This document shows, piece after piece, positions 45,330 to 55,230 of a stretch of DNA of 64,000 nucleotides. Origin of the DNA: Pseudomonas sp. dw_358 (lineage in GTDB: Bacteria > Pseudomonadota > Gammaproteobacteria > Pseudomonadales > Pseudomonadaceae); the NCBI RefSeq assembly GCF_018449655.1, contig NZ_JAAVUX010000014.1, positions 1 through 64,000 on the forward strand, in the 5' to 3' direction. Both the position numbers and the translations under genes were made by a program. The notes under the pieces were generated by a model, which was given only the letters and a program-made list of their open reading frames with translations, had not been told where the DNA came from and searched no databases. Position 1 is the first letter of the stretch. Every line of letters begins with the position of its first letter.

Positions 45330-46127
45330 ATGAACCTGCTGGCACATCTGCAACGGATCCGCCTGTCACGCGTGCTGTTCAGCCTGTTAGTGGCGGCCAT
45401 CCTCTTGTACCTGATCATCCCGGTGTTGATCGTGGTGCCCATGTCGTTTTCCGAGGCGCGTTTTCTGCAGTTTCCGCCCCAGCACTGGTCGCTGCAGTGG
45501 TACCAGGCGTTTTTCCACAGCGCGCAATGGCTGTCGGCGGCGCGGGTCAGCCTGATCACGGCGTTCTGCACCATGGCCATCAGCCTGCCCATTGGCATGG
45601 CGGCGGCCTACGCCATCAATGCCTCGAGCCTGAAGGCGGTGCGCACCCTGCAATTGGTGCTGCTGCTGCCGATGATGGTGCCGATCATCCTGATCGCTGC
45701 GGGGGTATTCTTTGTCTATGCCCGGGTCGGTCTGGTCAGCACCCTGACCGGGCTGGTGCTCGCTCACATCATGCTGGCCCTGCCCTACGTGATCATCGCG
45801 TTGCTGGCGGGGCTGCGTAACTTCGACATGTCCCAGGAGATGGTTGCCCGCAGCCTGGGCATGAACCGCTTTCGTGCCTTCATGGCGGTGACCTTGCCGC
45901 AGATCAAACCGAGCCTGGTATCGGCCACGCTGTTTGCCTTCATCACCTCGCTGGATGAAACCGTGGTGGCGCTGTTCATTTCCGGCGGCGACAACCAGAC
46001 CCTGACCAAGCGCATGTTCACCGCGCTGCGTGATGAAATCGACCCGACCATTGCCGCCATCAGTTCGATGCTGATTCTTGCGTCACTGGTGCTGGTGGTG
46101 GTTGCCGGGCGCTACAAACAATCGTAA
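45330..46127 (+). CDS. ABC transporter permease, PotC-like
   Basis: A 265-residue permease with six helices and EAA-like loop ARSLGMNRFRAFMAVTLPQIKPSL. It starts at the base after the previous stop codon, so the two permeases are made together. Confidence 0.9.
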   Translation: MNLLAHLQRIRLSRVLFSLLVAAILLYLIIPVLIVVPMSFSEARFLQFPPQHWSLQWYQAFFHSAQWLSAARVSLITAFCTMAISLPIGMAAAYAINASSLKAVRTLQLVLLLPMMVPIILIAAGVFFVYARVGLVSTLTGLVLAHIMLALPYVIIALLAGLRNFDMSQEMVARSLGMNRFRAFMAVTLPQIKPSLVSATLFAFITSLDETVVALFISGGDNQTLTKRMFTALRDEIDPTIAAISSMLILASLVLVVVAGRYKQS

Positions 46128-46165
46128 GGGCTTGCGCCCTCTCCCTCAGCCCGCAAGGACCCACC

Positions 46166-47254
46166 ATGAAGTTCACTGAAGGCTTTGAATCGGTCAGTAT
46201 CAATCAGGTGTGCAAGCACTACGGCAACCTCAAGGCCCTGAACAATGTCGACCTCAAGGTGCAGGCTGGCGAATTCATGTCCCTGCTCGGGCCCTCGGGC
46301 TCGGGCAAGACCACACTCTTGAGCATCCTCGGCGGGTTCATCCGGGTCAGTTCCGGGAATATTTTTTTCGGTGAGCGCGACGTCACCCTGATGCCGCCGC
46401 ACAAGCGCGATATCGGCGTGGTGTTCCAGAATTACGCGCTGTTTCCGCACATGAGCGTCGGCGACAACGTGGCTTTCCCCCTGCGCGCCCGCGGCGAGAG
46501 TGCCGCCAAGAGGCGCGAACGGGTAAAGAACGCACTGGCCACCGTGGAGCTGTCCGGTTATGAGGATCGCAACATTGCCGCGCTTTCCGGCGGCCAGCGT
46601 CAGCGCGTGGCCTTGGCCCGGGCGATCGTCTTCGAACCGAAATTGATCCTGATGGACGAACCGCTCTCGGCCCTGGACAAGCAGCTGCGTGAAGTGATGC
46701 AGATCGAGCTGCGCGCGCTGCACAAGCGCCTGGGCGCGACCATGATCTACGTGACCCATGACCAGCGCGAAGCCCTGACCATGAGCGACCGGATCGCGAT
46801 CATGCGCGGCGGCCAATTGGTACAGGTCGACACCCCGCGCCGCTTGCACGACCACCCCGCCGATGATTTCGTCGCCAGCTTCATTGGCGAAAGCACGCTG
46901 GTGGCCTTGCAACGCAGTGCCGACAACGGCTTGACCCTGGGCAATACGGTGCTGCGCACGACCCGCCCGGTGCCCGCCCGCGGTGATGTATTCCTTGCCC
47001 TGCAAGCGGAGAAGCTGCTGCTGGACAACGCCAGCGCCGGCCCGGAATGGAACCGCCTGCGTGGGCGGGTCAGCGATATTGTCTTTCAGGGTGAAAGCCT
47101 GAAAGTGTTCGTCGACCTGGAGAACGGCCCCACCGTCAGCCTGCGCCAGCCAAGCCACCATGAAGGCAACCTCAGCCTGCCACCGATCGGCTCGCCGCTG
47201 TTGATGCGCCTGCACCCGGAAGACACGATCGTCGTGGCGCGGACGGGCCAGTGA
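46166..47254 (+). CDS. ABC transporter ATP-binding protein, PotA-like
   Basis: A 362-residue ATPase: Walker A GPSGSGKTT, signature LSGGQRQRVALARAI, Walker B LILMDEPLSALDKQ, switch His in MIYVTHDQREAL, and a C-terminal TOBE-type domain ending RLHPEDTIVVARTGQ. It ends the operon and converges with the flavoenzyme gene at 47300; a GGCATC-N5-GATGCC hairpin between them may be a weak terminator. Confidence 0.93.
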   Translation: MKFTEGFESVSINQVCKHYGNLKALNNVDLKVQAGEFMSLLGPSGSGKTTLLSILGGFIRVSSGNIFFGERDVTLMPPHKRDIGVVFQNYALFPHMSVGDNVAFPLRARGESAAKRRERVKNALATVELSGYEDRNIAALSGGQRQRVALARAIVFEPKLILMDEPLSALDKQLREVMQIELRALHKRLGATMIYVTHDQREALTMSDRIAIMRGGQLVQVDTPRRLHDHPADDFVASFIGESTLVALQRSADNGLTLGNTVLRTTRPVPARGDVFLALQAEKLLLDNASAGPEWNRLRGRVSDIVFQGESLKVFVDLENGPTVSLRQPSHHEGNLSLPPIGSPLLMRLHPEDTIVVARTGQ

Positions 47255-47299
47255 TGCCAAGGGCATCCCCCTGATGCCGGGGCTTGCCGTTGATCCAGC

Positions 47300-48583
47300 C
47301 TAACGCCCGATGGCGTCGAGAAACTGCTGCCAGCCTGCTGCCAGGCGCACACCCGGCGCCCGCAGCGCGTGCAGGGGAATCGGCTTGAAGCGTTCGCCGG
47401 CGAGCAAGCCGAGCTTGACCGGCTGACCGGCCGTCATGGTTGCCAGTTGCCGACCCATCCAGGTCGACATCGCGACCCCGCCGCCGTTGTAGCCGATGGC
47501 GTAGAAGCTGCGTTCATCCAACTGCCCGGCATGGGGCAGGTAATCCAGGGTCATGGCCACCAGCCCCGACCAGCGATAGTCGATACGGGTCTCGCGCAGA
47601 CTGGGAAAGACGACGCCCATACTGCGCTGCAACGCCTCGAAGGCGCGGGCCGAGTCGTCTTGGCCAAAGGCGCCGCGCCCCCCGAAAATCAGCCGATCCC
47701 CTACCACCCGAAACCAGCGCAGCATGCGCTTGGTGTCGCCGCAGACCTGGCCGCCTGGCATGATCGTGGCCAGCGTCGCCGCCGACAGCGGCTCGGTGGC
47801 GATGATCGCACTGCGAAAGGGAATCAGGCGCCGATGCAAGGTGTCGGTCACGCGGGTCTGGTCGCTATAGCCGTTGGTGGCGTAGATCACCTGCTGCGCG
47901 CTGATGCGCCCGCCCGCGGTTTGCACGATGACCCGCCCGCCTTCATGGCGGACCTGCTCGGCGGGGCTGTCGACGAAGATATCCACCCCACGTTCCACCA
48001 GCGATCGGGCCATGCCACGGGCATAGTCGAGCGGATGAATGCCGCCCGCTTTCGGGGTCAGCAAGCCCCCGGCATACAGACGGGAGCCGGTCATCTCCCG
48101 GATCTCCCCCGCCGAGATCATCGTCGACGAAGCCGCCCCGGTCTCGCGCCTGATCCAGTCGGCCGTCGCCTCCAGGCCGAGCAGCGCATGGGCATTGTGC
48201 GCAGCAGCGATGTGGCCACCCATGTGCAGCCTGGCCTCGCCCAGACCCAAGGTCTCGATCATCTGCACCAGGCTGTCCACCGCGTCGTAGCCGGTGCGGT
48301 ACATCTGCAATGCGGTGTCGCGGCCGAAGCGGGCCATGAGCGTGGGGAAGCCCACACGAAACTTGGGCGACACCACCCCGCCGTTGCGCCCGCTGGCGCC
48401 CCAGGCCAGGCTGTTGGCCTCGACGATCAGCGCCTGCCGGCCGCTCTGGGCGATGTGGTGAGCGGCCGACAGGCCTGTGTAACCGCCGCCGATGATGACC
48501 ACGTCACATTGGCGCTCACCCTCAAGTGCATACAGCGCGGGTGCCGGCCGCGCGGTGGCTGCCCACAGGCTCTGCACCGTCAT
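47300..48583 (-). CDS. DAO-family FAD-dependent oxidoreductase
   Basis: A 427-residue flavoenzyme of the D-amino-acid-oxidase/PuuB family. VVIIGGGYTGLSAAHHIAQ is the FAD fold, WGASGRNGGVVSPKFR the covalent/flavin-loop motif typical of PuuB/OrdL-like amine oxidases, and YAIGYNGGGVAMSTWMG the C-terminal FAD contact. Such enzymes oxidise secondary or primary amines to aldehydes or imines. Its ATG overlaps the stop of the HAD gene (ATGA), so the two are co-translated. Together with the nearby polyamine-type importer and aldehyde dehydrogenase it suggests amine catabolism. Confidence 0.87.
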   Translation of the reverse strand: MTVQSLWAATARPAPALYALEGERQCDVVIIGGGYTGLSAAHHIAQSGRQALIVEANSLAWGASGRNGGVVSPKFRVGFPTLMARFGRDTALQMYRTGYDAVDSLVQMIETLGLGEARLHMGGHIAAAHNAHALLGLEATADWIRRETGAASSTMISAGEIREMTGSRLYAGGLLTPKAGGIHPLDYARGMARSLVERGVDIFVDSPAEQVRHEGGRVIVQTAGGRISAQQVIYATNGYSDQTRVTDTLHRRLIPFRSAIIATEPLSAATLATIMPGGQVCGDTKRMLRWFRVVGDRLIFGGRGAFGQDDSARAFEALQRSMGVVFPSLRETRIDYRWSGLVAMTLDYLPHAGQLDERSFYAIGYNGGGVAMSTWMGRQLATMTAGQPVKLGLLAGERFKPIPLHALRAPGVRLAAGWQQFLDAIGR

Positions 48584-49284
48584 GCCAGTTCTTTGTCCAC
48601 GGCGTCGGCCAGTTGCACCAGCGAGGTGAAATGGTAATGCGGCTCGGTGCGCTCGGATTCCAGCGTGCCGCCGGTGCCTTTCTGCGCGAAGCGCCGCTCG
48701 ATCCAGCAGGTCTGGTAACCCAGGCGCATGGCGACGCCAATGTCGTGGTATTGGCTCTGGGCCACATGCAGGATCTCTTCCATGACAATGCCGTGAGTGG
48801 CCAATACGCCACGGGCATAGGCAAAGAACTGCGGGTCGGGCTTCTCGAAGCGCACATCGTCAACGGTGACCCGCACATCGAACGGCTGGTCGAGGGTTTC
48901 GGCCATGTGATTCAAGGCCCAAATCTGCGAGTTGGTGGTGGCCACCAGCTTGAAATGCTTGCGCAGGCGCTTGAGGGCTGCGATGGAATCCGGGAAGGCC
49001 GGAAAATTTTTTACCGCCAGGGCCAGACCCCGCGCGGCCTGGTCGTTATCCGCCAGTCCGAGTTTGGCCGCCATGAGGTGGTAGCAACGCTCGAGGTCAT
49101 CCGGCCACCAACCCGAATCGGTGGACGCCCGGGCTTCCCGGTAGGCCCTGAGGATGTCGTCGTCCGTACAGGCCTTCCCGGCCTCACCGGCCACGGCCCG
49201 GACATGGGCGAGGATGCCGGCCTCGAAATCGATCAAGGTGCCGACCACGTCGAACGTCAGGGCTTTGAACTGCTTGAAAGACAT
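48580..49284 (-). CDS. HAD-family hydrolase, haloacid-dehalogenase type II-like
   Basis: A 234-residue HAD enzyme. The nucleophile motif is FDVVGTLID, motif II is VATTNSQ, the Lys of motif III is in VRFEKPDPQFF, and HVAQSQYHDIGVA is motif IV. The DVxGTLxD form and the QSQYHD segment are those of the type II haloacid dehalogenase branch, though many members are phosphatases. ATG 49284 is preceded by GGAGCG. Coupled to the downstream DAO flavoenzyme; its step in the pathway is unknown. Confidence 0.85.
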   Translation of the reverse strand: MSFKQFKALTFDVVGTLIDFEAGILAHVRAVAGEAGKACTDDDILRAYREARASTDSGWWPDDLERCYHLMAAKLGLADNDQAARGLALAVKNFPAFPDSIAALKRLRKHFKLVATTNSQIWALNHMAETLDQPFDVRVTVDDVRFEKPDPQFFAYARGVLATHGIVMEEILHVAQSQYHDIGVAMRLGYQTCWIERRFAQKGTGGTLESERTEPHYHFTSLVQLADAVDKELA

Positions 49285-49424
49285 AGGGCGCTCCGCAGGA
49301 AAATAGAGGCAACAGGCTGTATGGGCCCTGTCATTATCAGCCACTGCCATCGCCAGATATTCTGTTTTCTCCCGGCCTCGTAGCATAACCTGCTGTTTTG
49401 TTACCTGCTCTCGACGCACACCGT

Positions 49425-50372
49425 TCAACGGCCCTGATCGCGGGTGGCAGCCAGGCCCAGATGGGGGTACATCGCGTCGATGCCCAGCAGCTCCTCGTGC
49501 ATTTCCTCGATGATCCAGTCGCGAATCTGCTCGACGATCGGCCGGGCCGGACGGTGGCCCGGCACCACCAGGCAGCACTGGCGCCCGTGCACCTTCAGTG
49601 CATCCGCCGCCGGCACCAGTTCGCCCTTGCGCAAGGAGTTGGAGACCACGTTCAACCAGCCCAGCGCCATGCCCTGGCCCAGCAGTGCGGCCTGCACCAC
49701 CACCGCATAATCGGAGAACACCAGGCTGTTTTCCGCGCGCCCGCCGGCCTCTAACGCGGCAGCCCAGCCCCGGTCCTGGGTGTCCATGCTGATCAGCGTC
49801 AACGGCCGTTTCTGCGGGTTATCGCGGGCCACCGAGGCCAGGTAAGCGGGCGTGCACACCGGCAGCGTCATCTCCGGCATCACCCGATAATCCGCAGCCT
49901 GCAGGCTGCCAGGCTCGAGATAGCGCATGCCCAGATCGACATCCACCAAGGGCCCGCCGATCTTGCCGGACATCAGTTGATAGCGCATGTCGACCGTGGG
50001 AAAGCGCTGGCTGAAACGGCTCATGCGCGGCATCAGCCAATGGGTGGTGAAGGCCGTGGACACCGACAGGGTCACGGTCTCGATGCCGGTGGCACGGGCC
50101 TCGATTTCACTGATGGCCGACTCGATGGTGCTGAAGCCTTCCTGCACACGGCGGTACAGAAGGCTGCCGCTTTCGGTAAGCCTGGCGCCGCCGCGCACCC
50201 GCTCGAACAGCTGCACGCCAAGGTGTTCTTCCAGCCGCGATAGCATGCGGCTGACCGCCGGTTGACTGACACACAGTTCGTCGGCCGCACGGGTGAAACT
50301 GCCACAGCGGGCGGCGGCCTCGAAGACGAACAAGGAACTGGAGCTAGGGAGCTTTCTACGAAGATTGGTCAT
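49425..50372 (-). CDS. LysR-family transcriptional regulator, GcvA-like
   Basis: A 315-residue regulator whose N-terminus (SSSLFVFEAAARCGSFTRAADELCVSQPAVSRMLSRLEEHLG) is a typical GcvA-like LysR HTH, followed by a periplasmic-binding-like effector domain. It diverges from the aldehyde dehydrogenase gene across about 105 bp, so that gene is its likely target; it may also control the GMC, HAD and transporter genes. A loose CTAA-N8-TTAG repeat lies in the gap. Confidence 0.9.
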   Translation of the reverse strand: MTNLRRKLPSSSSLFVFEAAARCGSFTRAADELCVSQPAVSRMLSRLEEHLGVQLFERVRGGARLTESGSLLYRRVQEGFSTIESAISEIEARATGIETVTLSVSTAFTTHWLMPRMSRFSQRFPTVDMRYQLMSGKIGGPLVDVDLGMRYLEPGSLQAADYRVMPEMTLPVCTPAYLASVARDNPQKRPLTLISMDTQDRGWAAALEAGGRAENSLVFSDYAVVVQAALLGQGMALGWLNVVSNSLRKGELVPAADALKVHGRQCCLVVPGHRPARPIVEQIRDWIIEEMHEELLGIDAMYPHLGLAATRDQGR

Positions 50373-50478
50373 GACCTGAGCTTATGCCTAACCCAAGAAT
50401 TAGTACATTGTCCGTCGGAAAAAAAACCACCTATGCTGGCGAGCGTCTGTCCCTGTTCAACCGAGGCCGTTCCCGACT

Positions 50479-51906
50479 ATGCACACCCCACAGCAGTTCT
50501 ACATCGACGGTCGCTGGGTCGAGCCCCACAGCCACGCCCGCCTGCCGGTGATCAACCCGGCCACCGAGCAGCCCTTCTGCGAAATTGCCCTGGCCGACTT
50601 GACTGATGTCGAGGCCGCCGTCAGCGCTGCCCGCCGTGCCTTCCCGACCTTTGCCAGCACCTCGCCCGCCGAGCGCCGGCAATTGCTGACGCGTATTCTT
50701 GAATGCTTCATGGCCCGTTACGATGCGATCGCAGAGGCCATCGAGCAGGAGCTCGGTGCTCCACGGGCGCTGGCCCGCGATTGGCAGGCGGGGATCGGCC
50801 AGCGGCATCTGGAGCAGCTGCTGCGCACCCTCGACACCTTCGAATTCGAAAAAACCCGAGGTTCGACCCGAGTGGTGCAGGAGCCCGTCGGCGTGGTCGC
50901 GCTGATCACCCCTTGGAACTGGCCGATCAACCAGATCGTCTGCAAGGTCGCCCCAGCCTTGGCGGCCGGCTGCACCATGGTGCTCAAGCCCAGTGAAATC
51001 GCCCCGATCAATGCGCTGCTGTTCGCCCAAGTGATGCACGATGCCGGTGTGCCGCCAGGGGTCTTCAACTTGATCAACGGCGACGGCCCGACGGTGGGTG
51101 CCGCCTTGGCCGCCCATCCCCAGGTCGACATGGTTTCGTTTACCGGCTCGACCCGTGCCGGCATCGAGGTCGCCCGACTGGCGGCGCCAACGGTCAAACG
51201 CGTGCATCAGGAATTGGGCGGCAAATCGGCGAACATCTTGCTCGATGACGTGGACCTGGAAGCGGCCGTGACCAGCGGCGTCAACGCCTGCTTCGGTAAC
51301 AGCGGCCAATCGTGCAACGCCCCGACCCGCATGCTGGTGCCCGCTGCGCTGCATGATCAGGCCGTGGCCATCGCCCGGCGCGCCGCCCTGGCTCATCGCC
51401 TGGGCGCACCGGACGAGGGGAACACCACCTTGGGCCCGGTGATCAGTCAGCGCCAGTTCGACGCCATTCAACGGATGATCGGCCTGGGCGTAGAACAAGG
51501 CGCCGAGCTGGTCTGCGGTGGCCCTGGTCGGCCGGATCATCTGCCCGTGGGCTACTACGTCCAGCCGACGATCTTTGCCGGTGTGACCCAAGACATGACC
51601 ATCGCCCGGGAAGAAATCTTCGGCCCAGTGCTGGTCGTCCAGGCTTACGAGACCGTGGAGCAAGCCGTGACCATGGCCAACGACAGCCCGTTCGGCCTGG
51701 CCGCCTACGTACAGTCCGCCGACATCGAACGCGCCCGGCAGGTGGCGCTGCAGCTGCGCGCGGGCAGCGTCTACCTCAATTACCCAAGCTGGGACGCTGG
51801 TGCGCCGTTCGGTGGCTACAAGCAGTCGGGCAACGGCCGGGAATACGGTGAATGGGGCCTGGAGGCGTTCCTGGAAACCAAGGGCATCGTCGGCTGGGGG
51901 CAGTAA
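50479..51906 (+). CDS. Aldehyde dehydrogenase family protein
   Basis: A 475-residue NAD(P)-dependent aldehyde dehydrogenase. The catalytic Cys279 lies in GNSGQSCNAPTR and the general base Glu245 in QELGGKSAN; the PWNWPINQ motif and FTGSTRAG cofactor loop are in place. It should oxidise an aldehyde to the acid, and fits downstream of either the GMC alcohol oxidoreductase or the DAO flavoenzyme. It diverges from the LysR gene and converges with the GMC gene. Confidence 0.92.
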   Translation: MHTPQQFYIDGRWVEPHSHARLPVINPATEQPFCEIALADLTDVEAAVSAARRAFPTFASTSPAERRQLLTRILECFMARYDAIAEAIEQELGAPRALARDWQAGIGQRHLEQLLRTLDTFEFEKTRGSTRVVQEPVGVVALITPWNWPINQIVCKVAPALAAGCTMVLKPSEIAPINALLFAQVMHDAGVPPGVFNLINGDGPTVGAALAAHPQVDMVSFTGSTRAGIEVARLAAPTVKRVHQELGGKSANILLDDVDLEAAVTSGVNACFGNSGQSCNAPTRMLVPAALHDQAVAIARRAALAHRLGAPDEGNTTLGPVISQRQFDAIQRMIGLGVEQGAELVCGGPGRPDHLPVGYYVQPTIFAGVTQDMTIAREEIFGPVLVVQAYETVEQAVTMANDSPFGLAAYVQSADIERARQVALQLRAGSVYLNYPSWDAGAPFGGYKQSGNGREYGEWGLEAFLETKGIVGWGQ

Positions 51907-51924
51907 GCGCTCCCACCCGGGCGC

Positions 51925-53658
51925 CTACAGCGCCTGGGCCGCTTCGCCTTGGAGCTGCATGCGCCCGGCCTCGGTCTGGATCATGTCGGCAATCCGCTCG
52001 GCCATCATCAGGGTCGGGATGTTGGTGTTGGCGCACGGGATCGACGGCATCAGCGAGGCGTCGCAGACTCGCAGCCCTTGCACGCCAATCACCGTGCCGT
52101 CACTGAGGGTCACCGCCAGCGGGTCGTCTGCGCGGCCCATCCGGCAGGTACCGGACGGGTGCCAGGTGCCGCCGACGTTACGCTGTACGAACGCCGTCAG
52201 GGCCTGGTCATCGGCCAGCAGGCGGCGCAAGGTGACCCCTTGGGTGACCAGCCCGTGCACCAGCCAGCCCCGCAGTGGCCCGGCGATGTCCAGCAACAGG
52301 CTCAAAGCGCCGCGTTGCAAGGCGTTGAACAGGCCCGGCATCGCCACCTTGGCCACCCGGGGAGAATAACTGGAGGGGAACACCACACTGCGCTGGTCGG
52401 CCAAGGCCGGCGCCGACAGGGTCTGTGCACCAAAGCGCAGCGCCAGCTTCAGGCGCGCCAGGTCACGGGGGTCACTGAGCATGTTGAACTGCACCCTGGG
52501 CTCATCCCGAGGATCCCGGGAGGCCAGCTGCACGCGGCCACGGGAATAGGATTTGTTGACCCAGAAAAAGATCGAGCCCAGTCGATAGCCCAGCGAGTGC
52601 CAGCCGGAGCGCGACAGGATCGCGCCGTGCATGTCGCACGGTACGGTGCCGGCCAGCCCCGACGAGAAGCGCACGATGGACTGCTCATGGTGCTCGTCGG
52701 GAAAAGCGGTACGGCCCTTGCGAGTCAACAAGGCCGACACGGCAATCGACGGATGCTCCATCAAGTTGCCACCCACTCCCGGACGATCGGCCACCGGGTC
52801 GATGCCCAACGCGGCCAGGTCGGCCGCCGGACCGATGCCGCTGCGCAACAGCAATGCCGGGCTGTGGATCGCCCCGGCGCAGACGATCACCTGCCTGGCC
52901 TGTACAGCCTGGGCCGCACCGTCCAAATCCATGAACACGGCACCGACAGCACGACCGGCCTCGAACACGACGCGGTCTACAAGGCAATCGGTCAGCACGG
53001 TCAGATTGGGCCGGCGGCGCACGGCGTCGGTCAGGTAGCTGACCGAGGTGGGCATGCGCTCACCTCGCTCACTGACGCCCAGGGCGCCGACATACACGCC
53101 TTCTTCCCACGGGCCGTTCTGGTCCGGTTTGGTGGCCAGGCCGCTGGCCCCCAGCACCTTCATCACCGCCGTGACAAAAGGCGACAACCGCTGCGCCGGC
53201 GTGCGTCGGACCCGCACCGGGCCGGCATTGCCATGTAACCGGGCATGCTCCGGGCCGGGAAAATCCACGTCGTTTTCCAGCGCGCGAAAATACGGCAGGC
53301 AACTTTGCCAGTTCCAGCCCTCGGCCCCCAGCGCCTGCCATTCGTCGTAGTCGGCCGGGGCGCCGCGGTTGGTCATCAGCGCGTTGATGGCCGAGCCGCC
53401 TCCGAGAATTCGTGCCTGCTCGTAGCGCCGGGTGACCTTGGCGCTCTGCCCCATGGACGCGGTCAGCCGCTGCCAGAGATTGTTGACGTCGAGGTAGGCG
53501 CGCCCGGGGTAACGACTGCGAATCGCATCCGGCATGCGCTGGGCCGAGATGTCCCGGCCGGCTTCGATCAGGCACACCTGCTTGAGAGGGTCTTGCGAGA
53601 GCCGGGCGGCAAGCACACAGCCGGCCGACCCGCCACCCAGAATCAGATAATCGAACAT
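51925..53658 (-). CDS. GMC-family alcohol oxidoreductase, choline-dehydrogenase-like
   Basis: A 577-residue FAD enzyme. DYLILGGGSAGCVLAARLS is the FAD fold, RYEQARILGGGSAINALMTNRG the first GMC signature, GAIHSPALLLRSGIGP the second, and NVGGTWHPSGTCRMG holds the catalytic His, with the partner Asn in NTNIPTLMMAERIAD. The family turns primary alcohols into aldehydes. It starts 15 bp after the binding-protein gene, forming a two-gene operon, so its alcohol substrate or a precursor is probably what that protein binds. Confidence 0.92.
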   Translation of the reverse strand: MFDYLILGGGSAGCVLAARLSQDPLKQVCLIEAGRDISAQRMPDAIRSRYPGRAYLDVNNLWQRLTASMGQSAKVTRRYEQARILGGGSAINALMTNRGAPADYDEWQALGAEGWNWQSCLPYFRALENDVDFPGPEHARLHGNAGPVRVRRTPAQRLSPFVTAVMKVLGASGLATKPDQNGPWEEGVYVGALGVSERGERMPTSVSYLTDAVRRRPNLTVLTDCLVDRVVFEAGRAVGAVFMDLDGAAQAVQARQVIVCAGAIHSPALLLRSGIGPAADLAALGIDPVADRPGVGGNLMEHPSIAVSALLTRKGRTAFPDEHHEQSIVRFSSGLAGTVPCDMHGAILSRSGWHSLGYRLGSIFFWVNKSYSRGRVQLASRDPRDEPRVQFNMLSDPRDLARLKLALRFGAQTLSAPALADQRSVVFPSSYSPRVAKVAMPGLFNALQRGALSLLLDIAGPLRGWLVHGLVTQGVTLRRLLADDQALTAFVQRNVGGTWHPSGTCRMGRADDPLAVTLSDGTVIGVQGLRVCDASLMPSIPCANTNIPTLMMAERIADMIQTEAGRMQLQGEAAQAL

Positions 53659-53673
53659 CTCGACGCTCCCGTT

Positions 53674-54723
53674 TTACTGGATGAACTTGAGCCAGCGGTC
53701 CTTGGCCGCAATTCCCTGGGCCGACGCCCACCACTCCTCGGACATCAACGCCTGACGGGCCGCATTGTCGGGCGAGCTGGGCAGTTCCTTGGCCCGTTCG
53801 GCGGAGATTTTCCCGGTGCTGAAGGCGGCCGGGTTGCCGGGGCCGTAGTCGATGTACTGGGGCAGGTTGGCTTGCAGTGCCGGCGATACCGCTTCGTTGA
53901 CGAATTTGACCGCCGCAGCGTAGTTGGGCGCGTTCTTCAGGATGCACAGCTGGGTGTTCTGCAGCAGGCCATCGTTGTAGGTGAACGCCACATCCGGGTT
54001 GGTCTTCTGCACGGCACTGGCGCGACCGTTCCAGATCATCAACATGTCCACCTCACCGTCCGCCAACAACTGCGCCGACTGGCCACCCGAGGTCCACCAC
54101 ACGGCGATGTCCGGCTTGATCTGCTCCAGGCGCTTGTAGGCGCGGTCGACGTCCAGCGGGTAAAGCTTGTCCCGGGGCACGCCATCGGACAACAGGGCCG
54201 CCTCCAGCGTGCCCATGGGATCGTTGCGCAAGGCACGGGTGCCGGGGAAGTCCTTGACGTCCCAGAACTGGGCCCAGGTCTGGGGGACCTTTTTCAGGCT
54301 CTTCTTGTTGTAGCCGATGACCGAGGAATAGAACTCGTAGGCCACTGAGTATTGGGTGCGGTAGGCAGCCGGCATGGCCTGCACATTGGGCATCTTGCTC
54401 AGGTCCAGCGGTTCGATCAGCCCTTCTTTGCCGCCGCGCAGGCAGTTGGAGGGCGGGGTGTCCACCACATCCCAGATCGGTTTCCCGGCCTCGCCCTGGG
54501 CCTTGACCATGGGGTAGGCGTCCGGTGCGCTGTCCTGCTTGATGGTCATGTTCAGGCTCTTCGCCGCCGGGTCGAGAATGGCTTTGGTCTGGGCATCCTG
54601 GTAGGAACCGCCCTGGGAGACGAAGGTGATTTCCTCGGCTGCTGCCGGCATCGCGCAGGCGATCGAAAGACTCAACAGGGACAATACAGAGCCCAATACG
54701 GTAGCGGCCGACACGGTTTTCAT
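53674..54723 (-). CDS. ABC transporter periplasmic substrate-binding protein
   Basis: A 349-residue PotD-like binding protein. A Sec leader (VLGSVLSLLSLSIACAMPAAA) is likely cut before EEITFVSQGGSYQDAQTKAIL, a mature start common in opine/polyamine SBPs; AVWWTSGGQSAQLLADGEVDMLMIWNGRA is the conserved hinge region. It is followed by the GMC gene. No permease is adjacent; the permease-ATPase set at 44400-47254 lacks an SBP and is the likely partner. Confidence 0.88.
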   Translation of the reverse strand: MKTVSAATVLGSVLSLLSLSIACAMPAAAEEITFVSQGGSYQDAQTKAILDPAAKSLNMTIKQDSAPDAYPMVKAQGEAGKPIWDVVDTPPSNCLRGGKEGLIEPLDLSKMPNVQAMPAAYRTQYSVAYEFYSSVIGYNKKSLKKVPQTWAQFWDVKDFPGTRALRNDPMGTLEAALLSDGVPRDKLYPLDVDRAYKRLEQIKPDIAVWWTSGGQSAQLLADGEVDMLMIWNGRASAVQKTNPDVAFTYNDGLLQNTQLCILKNAPNYAAAVKFVNEAVSPALQANLPQYIDYGPGNPAAFSTGKISAERAKELPSSPDNAARQALMSEEWWASAQGIAAKDRWLKFIQ

Positions 54724-55069
54724 GGCAAGTCATCCTGGCGATAGATTGATTCGGCAGCCGTGGAAACCTTAAAAAAAACGCCCTGCGGACACTGCGGTGC
54801 TCGGTTTTGATCTTTGAGTTAAGTCGAGCGGGCGGGGTTGACGTTACAAGAGCGGGCGGCGCAAGGGCAAGGCATCAATAGTCAGGTCGGGGATGATCTG
54901 GGGTTATAGCAGCTTGCCGGGGAGGTTGATCCTGTGCGGGGTTGGCATAGCTTGAAGGTATTGGTTTGGGCTTGTCACGGGATCTGAGCGTTTTACTCGT
55001 TGCCACTTGAAGATCGTCGCAGTGGCCTGAATTTCAGTGAGCTGATCCATTTTGCGTGGGGGTGCACAA
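54724..55069. other. Gene-free leader of the SBP-GMC operon
   Basis: No credible reading frame, RNA gene or strong repeat is seen. It should contain the minus-strand promoter of the binding-protein gene. A run of A residues (54769-54778) precedes that gene. The nested repeat begins just beyond this stretch. Confidence 0.4.
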
Positions 55070-55230
55070 TCACCTTTTCGCCCTTGCGGCGACTCCCTTT
55101 TTGGAAGTCAGGAGTACCGGCTCAGCTAAAAGGGAGCAAAAGGTCTCCGCTCCCGCATTGGCCCTGGGGACGCGGCGGTGCTGTTGCTGTTGCTGGTGCT
55201 GTTGCTGTTAGCTTTTGATCTGCTCTTGAT

